Below are positions 1-6,683 of a stretch of 64,000 nt of DNA, one piece after another. The stretch spans positions 2,666,001 through 2,730,000 of the forward strand of contig NZ_CP040709.1 of the NCBI RefSeq assembly GCF_005952805.1. Direction: 5' to 3'. Every line of letters starts with the position of its first letter. The stretch's first letter is position 1. The position numbers were made by a program, and so were the translations under genes. Below the pieces are notes generated by a model. It worked only from the letters and a program-made list of their open reading frames with translations. It was not told the DNA's origin and made no database searches. This DNA is from Inhella inkyongensis. Its GTDB lineage: Bacteria; Pseudomonadota; Gammaproteobacteria; Burkholderiales; Burkholderiaceae_C.

Positions 1-68
1 TTATTGGTCGAAATATATTGAATTCGGTCGTTAAAATTTTAATATAAACGCAATTAAGAAAGACCGAT

Positions 69-482
69 ATGTTCAATAATCCAGACGTTACAACTAATTT
101 TGTAAAATTAATATATCCAGAACGACATGGAAATCTTGATGTTGATTTTTTATTTTCAAAAAAACGCGCAAAACGTTTAAAAATACCACTGCAAGATGAC
201 CCTATCGCTTATCGACCTCTTAGTCGTGGTAAGTACAAATGCGAATACCTTTATTTACCCGTTTTAAATAGTTCTAGGTTTTTGAACTACGTCAAACAAA
301 TTAATTTACTGCGGCTTGCAGGTTTTTACCCGCCCCTCGGGTTGCTTGGTTACAGTATCGAAGATTATTCAAGTATCGACCTTTTGCCGATACAGCATCA
401 ATTAGATGAAGCTAAAAAATATGCCAGATACCGTCTCGACGAAGTCATGAAAGGTCTTATTAACCCAGTGTACCCAGAATAA
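69..482 (+). CDS. hypothetical protein, AT-rich, foreign
   Basis: This is a 137-aa protein I do not recognise. It is basic and rich in Tyr, Leu and Lys, with no signal peptide or membrane segment. The central part has many aromatic residues (CEYLYLPVLNSSRFLNY) and the C-terminal part looks helical. A possible promoter lies upstream (TTGAAT at 18-23, TATAAA at 43-48), and a strong hairpin terminator follows the stop codon immediately. Its codon use is AT-rich like the neighbouring restriction genes. It could be an accessory gene of the same mobile unit; no function is assigned. Confidence 0.6.
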   Translation: MFNNPDVTTNFVKLIYPERHGNLDVDFLFSKKRAKRLKIPLQDDPIAYRPLSRGKYKCEYLYLPVLNSSRFLNYVKQINLLRLAGFYPPLGLLGYSIEDYSSIDLLPIQHQLDEAKKYARYRLDEVMKGLINPVYPE

Positions 483-483
483 A

Positions 484-507
484 AAAAGCGGCTCTTAGGC
501 CGCTTTT
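484..507. terminator. bidirectional intrinsic terminator
   Basis: A 9-bp perfect stem (AAAAGCGGC / GCCGCTTTT) with a 6-nt loop has A and T tracts on either side. It lies between the convergent 137-aa gene and the PvuII-like endonuclease gene and can serve both. Confidence 0.8.
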
Positions 508-579
508 CTGCTTTGTGGGGTAATGCTCCCCCGCGCTGGGGCATGGGGGCTGGGGGGTCACCAGCTAGATAGCCTTCGG

Positions 580-1152
580 TTAGTCCAGCGTTCTAGCACG
601 CTTTCTCACCGGGCGATTTGGGTCTTTTACCAATTTTGGTTTAACGAATGCTTTTACATTCGCAGGAAGCCAAACAATGTCTCCATGTTCCATTACATAT
701 GTTAGAGAGATTTTTGGGTTGTTCTCATCGACCCCTCCCTTATCATGCCATTTCTTTTCCCACTTAGAGTAGTAGTGCTCCATGTCAGCGGGTTTAAGCC
801 GATAAATTACCTGCAACTCAATTCCCTTAAACGCAGCAAAGTACCAATCAACCTTGCGATATTTTGCAATAATTCGAGGATTCATATGGTGATGAGTCGT
901 AAACTGATGCTGTAAATCAAGATTTACAGTTTTGATTTCGTACTCATTGCCCTGGGCATCAATTGCATCGTTGCCTTCGCGGGCTCCATCAGTAGAAAGG
1001 CCCAACAACATTAGCAATTGCAGGTATTTGCCACCGTTGTCTTGAAAAATATCTTTGATATTAAATTTTGACGCTAATTCTTGGTATTCGCGTACATACG
1101 GAAAAAGGCGGTCAAATTTTTCCTTATCGGATTCTGTCGGAAGGGTTGTCAT
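580..1152 (-). CDS. PvuII-like type II restriction endonuclease
   Basis: This 190-aa protein matches R.PvuII (157 aa, cuts CAGCTG) as I remember it. Shared blocks include FQDNGGK (about residues 36-42), REGNDAID (58-65) and THHHMNP (86-92), then KWEKKWHD, NNPKI and YVMEHG. The D...E-x-K active site is intact: D62, E72 and K74 correspond to D58, E68 and K70 of R.PvuII, and the recognition histidines are present. I chose the ATG at 1152, which overlaps the controller gene by 29 bp as in PvuII; a longer start at 1182 is possible. About 33 residues extend past the usual PvuII C terminus (WLPANVKAFVKPKL onward). Specificity for CAGCTG is inferred from homology. Confidence 0.9.
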   Translation of the reverse strand: MTTLPTESDKEKFDRLFPYVREYQELASKFNIKDIFQDNGGKYLQLLMLLGLSTDGAREGNDAIDAQGNEYEIKTVNLDLQHQFTTHHHMNPRIIAKYRKVDWYFAAFKGIELQVIYRLKPADMEHYYSKWEKKWHDKGGVDENNPKISLTYVMEHGDIVWLPANVKAFVKPKLVKDPNRPVRKRARTLD

Positions 1153-1357
1153 TGGGTTGCAGCAGGTCTCTGATGTCAACACCCAGAGCAGCAGCCAACT
1201 TTTCCATGTTGTCTATGGAAATGTTCCGCTCACAGCGCTCAACCGAACTAACATATGTACGATGCAATTCTGCTAAGTCCGCAAGTCTCTCTTGCGAGAT
1301 ACCTTTGGTGCTCCTGAGACTTCTCAGGTTGTACGCAAAATTTTGTCGTGCTGTCAT
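1124..1357 (-). CDS. R-M controller protein (C protein), XRE-type HTH
   Basis: A 77-aa helix-turn-helix protein with GISQERLADLAELHRTYVSS as the DNA-binding helices and NISIDNMEKLAAALGVDIRDLL after it, which is the layout of C.PvuII and related controllers. It overlaps the endonuclease start and is divergent from the methyltransferase. In this family the C protein binds boxes upstream of its own gene, activates C-R transcription after a delay and then limits it, so methylation is in place before cutting begins. A near-perfect C-box lies at 1414-1424. Confidence 0.9.
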   Translation of the reverse strand: MTARQNFAYNLRSLRSTKGISQERLADLAELHRTYVSSVERCERNISIDNMEKLAAALGVDIRDLLQPNDNPSDRIR

Positions 1358-1393
1358 GCTCTGGACGTCGGTGAAAGCCCAGATGATCCTTGC

Positions 1394-1422
1394 TTGACAA
1401 CTTTGTATCTACAGACTATAAG
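1394..1422 (+). promoter_or_regulatory. sigma70-type promoter of the methyltransferase gene
   Basis: TTGACA at 1394-1399 is followed after 17 bp by TATAAG at 1417-1422, close to the sigma70 consensus. The predicted start is about 18 nt before the methyltransferase ATG at 1447. No Shine-Dalgarno sequence is evident in that short leader. Confidence 0.7.
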
Positions 1423-1424
1423 TC
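1414..1424. promoter_or_regulatory. C-box operator for the controller protein
   Basis: GACTATAAGTC is a perfect GACT-N3-AGTC palindrome, the core of PvuII-family C-boxes. It overlaps the -10 element of the methyltransferase promoter and lies upstream of the oppositely directed C-R promoter. A second box nearer the C gene is not clear; only a degenerate half site (GTTGTC on the minus strand, near 1396-1401) is visible. Confidence 0.75.
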
Positions 1425-1446
1425 TCATTTTCGACACTGAACCCCT

Positions 1447-2436
1447 ATGCACCTGCCTAAACTGACCGACGCACCGCTTTATACGACAGGGCTAGGAGCG
1501 GCCTATGTGGGTGACTCCCTTGAACTGTTGCGTCAACTACCAGATGAATCTGTCAATCTGGTTATGACATCTCCGCCCTTCGCATTGCAGCGTCAGAAGT
1601 CCTACGGAAATAAAGACGAGCATGAATACATTGACTGGCTTGCGGAATTCGCTGAACTTGTTCATAAGAAATTAAAAGCCGATGGCTCTTTTGTAGTTGA
1701 TTTAGGAGGCGCTTACCGGAAAGGAGTTCCGGTGCGAAGCCTTTACAATTACCGCGTACTCATCAAGTTTTGCGATGAAATTGGCTTTCATCTCGCAGAA
1801 GAATTTTTTTGGTACAACCCTTCAAAATTGCCGTCACCTATTGAATGGGTAAATAAACGAAAAATAAGAGCGAAGGATTCGGTAAATACGGTGTGGTGGC
1901 TCTCAAAAACTGAGTGGCCAAAGGCGGACGTGTCTAAGGTTCTTGCCGAATACTCGGAAAAGATGAAAAAGCTAATAAAGAATCCGGAGGCTTATTACAC
2001 TCCGGCCAAACGTCCATCAGGGCATGACATAGGTTCTAGTTTTGGCAAGGATAATGGCGGTGCAATTCCGTCTAACCTATTGCAAATACCGAATTCCGAG
2101 GCGAGTTCGAGTTATTTAAAATTATGCAAAGAAGTTGGTGTTTCCGCGCACCCTGCACGTTTCCCGGCAAAATTGCCAGAATTTTTTATTCGCTTTCTTA
2201 CCGACCCCGGTGACTTGGTGGTAGATATTTTCGCTGGTTCCAACACCACGGGGTTCGTATGTGAAAATGAAAACCGCAATTGGCTAGCCTTTGAGCAGTC
2301 CCGCGAATTTGCATTAGCGTCGGTTTTTCGGTTTGTTCAAGAAAAGCCGATGTCTGAAATTAAAAACATCTTTTCATTACTTGCCGCTGGCGAAAAAGTT
2401 GATACGCTCGGTTTGGCGCAAAGGTCAATTATTTAG
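1447..2436 (+). CDS. PvuII-like DNA methyltransferase (N4-cytosine class)
   Basis: A 329-aa beta-group methyltransferase. The catalytic motif IV TSPPF lies near residue 40, followed by ALQRQKSYGN. The AdoMet-binding motif I DIFAGSNTTG is near residue 260, preceded by HPARFPAKLPEFFI. The S-P-P-F signature and the motif order are those of N4-cytosine enzymes such as M.PvuII, whose N-terminal pattern (LYTTGLGAAYVGDS) is also recognisable. It should protect CAGCTG from the endonuclease encoded divergently. Base composition is AT-rich like its partners, so the three genes moved together. Confidence 0.9.
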   Translation: MHLPKLTDAPLYTTGLGAAYVGDSLELLRQLPDESVNLVMTSPPFALQRQKSYGNKDEHEYIDWLAEFAELVHKKLKADGSFVVDLGGAYRKGVPVRSLYNYRVLIKFCDEIGFHLAEEFFWYNPSKLPSPIEWVNKRKIRAKDSVNTVWWLSKTEWPKADVSKVLAEYSEKMKKLIKNPEAYYTPAKRPSGHDIGSSFGKDNGGAIPSNLLQIPNSEASSSYLKLCKEVGVSAHPARFPAKLPEFFIRFLTDPGDLVVDIFAGSNTTGFVCENENRNWLAFEQSREFALASVFRFVQEKPMSEIKNIFSLLAAGEKVDTLGLAQRSII

Positions 2437-2474
2437 TCTATATATTTTTGGACTAGCACTAAATACCCTTCTGG

Positions 2475-2521
2475 TCCCCACGCTTGCGCGGGGATAGGAA
2501 GGGTCGGCACCCCGAAAGGGG
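2475..2521. repeat. two tandem GC-rich hairpins
   Basis: CCCCACGC / GCGCGGGG (2477-2494, one mismatch, TT loop) is followed by CCCC-GAAA-GGGG (2510-2521), a stem closed by a GNRA-type loop. They stand out in AT-rich sequence upstream of rep. The first resembles the stem of type I-E CRISPR repeats but occurs once only. Confidence 0.5.
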
Positions 2522-2699
2522 GCCGGGGATGGGTCAGGGGCTAGGGAATAATTGTATTAGCCATACACAATTCACAAAGAATCCAGATTCCATGCGGGTT
2601 TCAAGAGTTTTTTTTCTGCAAAGAATCATTTACTTTTGATATCACATTATCGACCAAGAATTGATGGTTTGACCACCATCAAAAAAGTGAAAAGACAAA

Positions 2700-2838
2700 A
2701 GAAAAGCCGGATGTATTTCTACACCCGGCCTATTCTTGATTTGCAAAATAAAAAATGATAACCTAATTGGAGCAAATCAAGTTAGCGCTTGACTTGCCCA
2801 AGACTGACGGTAAACACACTACACATCAATCTCTTTCA
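2700..2838 (-). ncRNA. candidate antisense RNA upstream of rep
   Basis: On the minus strand TTGACA (2872-2867) and TAAAAT (2850-2845) are separated by 16 bp, giving a predicted start near 2838. Transcription would meet a hairpin at 2706-2729 (GCCGG, TGTA, TTTC loop, TACA, CCGGC) that is followed on that strand by a T-rich tract. The predicted transcript is about 135 nt and antisense to the rep leader, the usual place for copy-number control RNAs. This is a prediction from sequence only. Confidence 0.4.
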
Positions 2839-2933
2839 TCTAATATTTTAGCTATCAATAGCAAATTGTCAAGTAAGAATGAGGCGCAAATAAGTGGTTT
2901 ATTTCGGTTTTGAAACTGAAATGGAACACACCT

Positions 2934-4274
2934 ATGAAATTTAACGCTACATCAATACGACAACACGAAGCCTCAAAGCTTCTAACAAAAAACTTCCTCG
3001 AAACTGGTAAAAATATCTTGGGCGATGGTTTAAAACTTTGCCAGCGAGCCAAAGCACATCACACCCAAGACCCCAACACAGCTTTTGTCGTCGTCGAGAG
3101 AAAATCCATAAAAGAAAAAATCAATGGCAAATACGTCACGCAAACTTATACCCTATCTAGGATGCACGATGTAGCCCAATGTGGCAACGCCCATCTATGC
3201 CCCCATTGTGCAGGCTATAAAGCTTCGGACATGCGAAATTGGCTTGAACTCGCTTTTTTGCCAGCCGCGAAAACGCATAATTTACACGTTGGCTTGCTAA
3301 CATTGACTGCACAGCATCGCCGTAATGACGATTGGTCAGCACATATAGCAAAATTTTATTTGTCGCTGGAAGATTTCAGTATTTCTATGTACCGCGAATT
3401 TAAAAAAATTGGCAGCTTTGGCCGAGTTCGCGCCATGGAATGTCCGGTAGGTTCTAACGGCTTACATCTTCACATTCATGACCTAATCACCTACGCGCCG
3501 GGCACAGACATTGAAGAATTTCAAAAACTGGCTTTGAAAAAATGGAAAGCAGCCTTGAAGAAAAACGGTATGTCCTGCAATTCTCACGGGGTTGACCTAA
3601 ACGCGCAAGGTCAATTTGACCCGCTTTACATAGCCAAAGAAATCGCCGCCTACGACACAAAAAACAAAAGCAAGAGCGACTTAAAAAATCTCTTTCAACT
3701 GCTGGACGCAAGCGCAAAAGGTGACAAGCAATCCGCGAATGATTGGATTAGAGCAGCCAAAGCAATTCAAGGCCGCGACAGATGGAATGTTGGGCAGCTC
3801 GCGCAAAAGCTCGGAATTCCATGCCCTTCCGATTGGAAAAAACCGGAAGGCATCGCAAAAATTGACCCGCAACGCCTCGTTATTTCATACCCACAACCTC
3901 AACACATGATTGCAACCAGCCCCGCAAATCCACGCGCTGGTTTGGCTTTCATCCTTCGCGCCGCACGCAACGAAGCAGCACGCCCCGGCACAACTCAGCG
4001 CATGGTCTTGCGCATGTGCGACGAGACAATAAAAGCCGATGTTGAGCAAATTAAATTCAAGCACGCTAAAACGCTTGCAAAGCTAATTAAATCAAGCTTC
4101 ACCGCCGAAGAAAAAGAAAGAATGTGCGCAAAAATCCACAGTCATTGCACATTTGCAATTGCAGAGTACCGCGCAACCACTTACAGCTACATGCACCCCG
4201 CGCCGAAGCCCGCGCCACAAGTTCAAGAAGACTATTCCGGCCTAATTCCTGGACTAGAATTAGACTTTTCTTAG
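2934..4274 (+). CDS. rep: rolling-circle replication initiator (HUH Rep)
   Basis: A 446-aa protein with the HUH endonuclease motifs in order: motif 1 LLTLT (121-125), metal-binding motif 2 HLHIH (178-182), and a motif 3 candidate tyrosine Y232 in LYIAKE, with Y240 nearby. A zinc-type C-x5-C-x2-C (C83, C89, C92: CGNAHLCPHC) precedes motif 1, as in Rep_1/pUB110-like initiators. It would nick the plus strand at the plasmid origin and stay covalently attached through tyrosine. I prefer the ATG at 2934 over an in-frame TTG at 2910. The protein is lysine-rich and AT-coded, clearly foreign to the chromosome. Confidence 0.85.
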   Translation: MKFNATSIRQHEASKLLTKNFLETGKNILGDGLKLCQRAKAHHTQDPNTAFVVVERKSIKEKINGKYVTQTYTLSRMHDVAQCGNAHLCPHCAGYKASDMRNWLELAFLPAAKTHNLHVGLLTLTAQHRRNDDWSAHIAKFYLSLEDFSISMYREFKKIGSFGRVRAMECPVGSNGLHLHIHDLITYAPGTDIEEFQKLALKKWKAALKKNGMSCNSHGVDLNAQGQFDPLYIAKEIAAYDTKNKSKSDLKNLFQLLDASAKGDKQSANDWIRAAKAIQGRDRWNVGQLAQKLGIPCPSDWKKPEGIAKIDPQRLVISYPQPQHMIATSPANPRAGLAFILRAARNEAARPGTTQRMVLRMCDETIKADVEQIKFKHAKTLAKLIKSSFTAEEKERMCAKIHSHCTFAIAEYRATTYSYMHPAPKPAPQVQEDYSGLIPGLELDFS

Positions 4275-4317
4275 CCCTAATTGTGTGCTACATTGATTGC
4301 CTCAATTCGGAGGCATC

Positions 4318-4701
4318 ATGGCGGACACTAGCACGGCACAACTGGAAAAATTGGAAGCGGAACACGCTAAGCGCATTGCAGCGCTACAAGACATTGAAGC
4401 GCAATTGTCCGCATTGCGCGCCGCAAATCGCGACGCAAAGCGCGCAGAGCTTAAAAAACAAATTGCGGATTACGGCTTTACCGCCGCCGATTTGTTCGAG
4501 CAGCCAAAGCCCCCACGCAAGCCCCGCACAGCCAACAAAGCCAAGGACGACGCAGCAAAGCCCACGGCAGAAGCCAAATACCGCAATCCAACGACCGGCG
4601 AGACATGGGGCGGGGGCAGGGGGCGTAAGCCCGCCTGGGTGGTTGAAGCCACCGCCAAAGGTATCGACATAGAGACTTTTCTAATCCAGAAAACGGCCTA
4701 A
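4318..4701 (+). CDS. H-NS family nucleoid-associated protein
   Basis: A 127-aa protein with an N-terminal coiled-coil oligomerisation region (LEKLEAEHAKRIAALQDIEA), a basic Ala/Lys/Pro linker and the H-NS DNA-binding motif YRNPTTGETWGGGRGRKPAW near residues 90-109. The ATG at 4318 has a good Shine-Dalgarno (GGAGG at 4309-4313). It lies 43 bp after rep, probably in the same transcript. Plasmid-borne H-NS proteins bind AT-rich DNA and can mask a new replicon from the host; that role here is inferred. Confidence 0.9.
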   Translation: MADTSTAQLEKLEAEHAKRIAALQDIEAQLSALRAANRDAKRAELKKQIADYGFTAADLFEQPKPPRKPRTANKAKDDAAKPTAEAKYRNPTTGETWGGGRGRKPAWVVEATAKGIDIETFLIQKTA

Positions 4702-4726
4702 AAACGTGGTATAAGACGGCATGCGC

Positions 4727-4771
4727 GCTACTAGTAGCAACACTGGTAGCAAAATTTTTGACCCCGCTACC
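4727..4771. repeat. cluster of GTAGC/GCTAC inverted repeats
   Basis: A perfect 12-bp palindrome GCTACTAGTAGC (4727-4738) is followed by GGTAGC (4745-4750) and its inverse GCTACC (4766-4771). These lie in the gap after the H-NS gene. A recombination or protein-binding site is possible but unproven. Confidence 0.4.
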
Positions 4772-4846
4772 GCCTAAGCGGTTGATTTATAAGGGTTTTG
4801 GCGGTTGGGCACATTTGTCCCGCCCTCTCCGCCAAGACATGCATCA

Positions 4847-4865
4847 ACGGACCCTATGGGTCCGT
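4847..4865 (+). terminator. intrinsic terminator downstream of H-NS gene
   Basis: ACGGACCC-TAT-GGGTCCGT followed by TTTTG is an 8-bp perfect stem with a short U tract in the plus direction. The gap 4702-4887 contains no gene. Confidence 0.7.
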
Positions 4866-4887
4866 TTTGCTTTGTGGCCCGAACGAT

Positions 4888-5262
4888 TCAGCGCGTCCCG
4901 CGCAATGCAATTTGGGTCTGCGCGAACCCATCCGCCGGCCGATCGGGGGCCGCTTCCTGCAGACCGATCAACAGATCGTCCTCGGGCTGCGGTGCAGTTG
5001 GCTCGAAGCGGGGCATTTCCTTTGCGCCGCTTGCATAGAGCGCCAACTGATGGCGAAGCTCAGCCAACTCGGCCTGCTGAATTTCTATTTGCTTGCGCGC
5101 CTGAGTGTTTTGCAACATCAATTGCTGGCGCGCCGACTCCACGCGTTGGCCCTGTGTAATCAGTTGCCGCCAACGGCGCCAGCACACAAAGGCTAGTGGA
5201 CAAACCAGCACAAATGCCGCGCCAAGGCCACCAACGATCCCCATCCACATCTCGCTTGTCAT
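4888..5262 (-). CDS. small single-pass membrane protein with coiled coil
   Basis: A 124-aa protein. Residues about 5-24 form one hydrophobic segment (MWMGIVGGLGAAFVLVCPLA), followed by a basic stretch (WRRWRQ) that suggests a cytoplasmic C terminus. A predicted coiled coil (QLMLQNTQARKQIEIQQAEL) and a Pro/Asp-rich tail follow. I chose the ATG at 5262 because GGAGG lies just upstream. The family is not recognised; the layout is PspB-like only in general form. Confidence 0.55.
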   Translation of the reverse strand: MTSEMWMGIVGGLGAAFVLVCPLAFVCWRRWRQLITQGQRVESARQQLMLQNTQARKQIEIQQAELAELRHQLALYASGAKEMPRFEPTAPQPEDDLLIGLQEAAPDRPADGFAQTQIALRGTR

Positions 5263-5480
5263 GCGCCTCCCCGGGTTGCATACCGCAGCGCCACTTGTCG
5301 AGCAAGGAAGGTGCAATTGCCATGCGTAAAAACGCCAAGCTAAAGGCAAGATAAAGGACAAGCAGCCGCCAGTTGCGCGTGAAATCCATCACGGCACAAA
5401 CCATCACGCATGCGGAGCCCCGCGGACCTCCCACCAACGGGGGATGTCGTTGGCCGCACCTTGCCGGCAAAGTCGCTCCC

Positions 5481-5753
5481 ATGAACTTGCACCACACCCC
5501 CCGTCGCCCCGCCGCCCCGTCTTGGACTCCCGCCGTGCTCGAGCGTGCCCTAGGCCCGCAGCTGCGCGCGACGCTGGAGGGCCTAGAGGTTCAGGAATCG
5601 TCCTTCGGAGATTGGCTCAAAGCCGGTGGCGACCGCCGCAAGCGAGCGCGTGACCAACAGGCGCAGCAAGCCCAACAGGCACTCGGCTTCAAGCCGACGC
5701 AACAAGTTCTGATGGGATTGAATGCAGTCGCAGCCTTCATGAGCACTCACTGA
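5481..5753 (+). CDS. hypothetical protein
   Basis: A 90-aa protein starting at ATG 5481 with a Pro-rich N terminus, a Gln/Ala-rich helix (DQQAQQAQQALGFKPTQQVL) and no membrane segment. It has chromosome-like GC-rich codon use. The family is not recognised. It lies just outside the left end of the ssrA-linked element, so it may be the original chromosomal neighbour of ssrA or a leftover of an older insertion. Confidence 0.45.
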   Translation: MNLHHTPRRPAAPSWTPAVLERALGPQLRATLEGLEVQESSFGDWLKAGGDRRKRARDQQAQQAQQALGFKPTQQVLMGLNAVAAFMSTH

Positions 5754-5842
5754 ACTGCTGGGGCAGGAGCCCACAACACTGAACGCCCTCGCAGGGGGCA
5801 ATTCAAAGTCCACAAGACAGCAAGCTCAGCATCGAGGCAAAG

Positions 5843-5877
5843 AAAAAGGCCCAAGTCGTTGATTTACTTGGGCCTTT
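5843..5877. repeat. left attachment-site repeat (copy of the ssrA terminator)
   Basis: These 35 bp are identical to 10593-10627. They form a hairpin with a 13-bp stem (AAAAGGCCCAAGT / ACTTGGGCCTTTT, 5844-5878) and loop CGTTGATTT. To the right the two copies can still be aligned without gaps for 36 bp, at about 60% identity, up to a shared TCTGGTG, which in ssrA is the complement of the 3' CCA end. Confidence 0.8.
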
Positions 5878-5961
5878 TGGATGTTCTCGCACGTTGGCGG
5901 AACCTAATCTGGTGCCGGGGTCACTTGAACTCCTCTATGAAAGTGAAGCCATAGAGCCCCG

Positions 5962-5983
5962 AGTTACTGCAAAAGTTACTGCA
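5962..5983 (+). promoter_or_regulatory. left pair of integrase arm-type sites
   Basis: AGTTACTGCA occurs at 5962-5971 and again at 5974-5983, a 12-bp period. The same decamer occurs near the integrase start at the other end of the element. Confidence 0.65.
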
Positions 5984-6035
5984 GGGATCGGCCGCATGGC
6001 CGGGGCCACAACCCCTCCGCCGCGCCGCCCGCCAC

Positions 6036-6617
6036 TCACCCCAGCAGCGCCGCGTGCCGCTGCAAGAACGCACACAGCGCCTCCTCCCTCGCCTCCTCGC
6101 AAGCCATCAGGCCCGCAAAGATCCGCCCGAAGGTCGCCCGGTGCATGCCCTTGGGGCGCTGCCAGTTTGGCCCCAGACGGCTTTCCAGCTTCCCCTGCTT
6201 GATCCAGCCCCGCCCGATGGCGTCCTGCGATTGACTGGCATAGGCCACCCGCCCGCAATGCCGGCACAGGAAGCGGCCAAAGCGGAAGAACAGCCCTGCC
6301 ACCCGACGCGCACAACCAGGGCACAGGAACCACGGCCGCGATCCGCCGAAATGGCAGGCGGTGCGAACCAGCGCGACATCCTGGCTCACCGGCTGGCCGC
6401 CGTGGCTAAAGCGCAGGCCCACCACGCCGGGCCGCGTGGCAATGCTGATGCTGCCCGACTCCTGGCCGGTCGCAGAGTTGGTCCAGCGCCAGCCGCAACT
6501 CGCGCCCTCCAATAGCCCGCGCCGGTGAAGCGCCCGCACATCCAGCCGCAGGCTTTGCTCGGCCTTTGCGCGCCAGCCTGGGCGCCCTGCCCCGTATCGG
6601 CTTCCACCTCGTCCCAT
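6036..6617 (-). CDS. element-encoded zinc-ribbon protein, unknown function
   Basis: A 193-aa basic protein. The N terminus is Gly/Arg-rich (MGRGGSRYGAGRPGWRAKAE). A C-x2-C...C-x2-C zinc ribbon (CPGC ... CRHC) lies near residues 98-122, and a helical C terminus follows. The ATG has a clear Shine-Dalgarno (GAGGTGA). It is the last gene of the element's minus-strand module. Similar N-terminal patterns occur in proteins of Burkholderiales prophage-like elements as far as I recall, but no function is known to me. Nucleic-acid binding is likely. Confidence 0.65.
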   Translation of the reverse strand: MGRGGSRYGAGRPGWRAKAEQSLRLDVRALHRRGLLEGASCGWRWTNSATGQESGSISIATRPGVVGLRFSHGGQPVSQDVALVRTACHFGGSRPWFLCPGCARRVAGLFFRFGRFLCRHCGRVAYASQSQDAIGRGWIKQGKLESRLGPNWQRPKGMHRATFGRIFAGLMACEEAREEALCAFLQRHAALLG

Positions 6618-6683
6618 CGCTCACCTCAACAGATTACGAAATCGACTGCAAGAACACCCATCCCCGAGGGGCAAAGTCCAAGA

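Larger units (their letters stand above)
2437..2933. other. non-coding leader / candidate replication-origin region
   Basis: No gene is seen in these roughly 500 bases between the methylase and the rolling-circle Rep gene. It holds two GC-rich hairpins at 2475-2521 in an otherwise AT-rich sequence, a hairpin at 2706-2729 with an A/T tract, and a candidate minus-strand promoter at 2845-2872. Rolling-circle double-strand origins usually lie in or beside rep and include hairpins, so this is the best place for an origin, but no nick site can be named with confidence. Confidence 0.4.
1..4870. mobile_element. AT-rich plasmid-like block: PvuII-type R-M, RCR Rep, H-NS
   Basis: This stretch is visibly AT-rich against the GC-rich remainder. 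It carries only accessory functions: a restriction-modification system, a rolling-circle replication initiator and an H-NS-like protein. No integrase or transposase is seen inside it, and the left end is outside the window. I infer a small plasmid or replicon-derived island; the right boundary near the terminator at 4847-4865 is only approximate, set by the change in composition. Confidence 0.55.

Noticed and set aside
2473..2499. CRISPR array
   Set aside because: Only one I-E-like stem is present, with no spacers, second repeat or cas genes.
4775..4810. Third copy of the ssrA terminator (shared GTTGATTTA loop)
   Set aside because: Only the loop and a few flanking bases agree; this loop is common in Burkholderiales terminators.
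4806..4835. tRNA-Ser-like 3' end (ends CTCTCCGCCA)
   Set aside because: The preceding bases do not pair as a T arm and no tRNA body is present; resemblance is limited to the last bases.
1..4870. Absence of CAGCTG sites in the AT-rich block
   Set aside because: I noticed none by eye, but about one is expected by chance in this length, so it is not meaningful.
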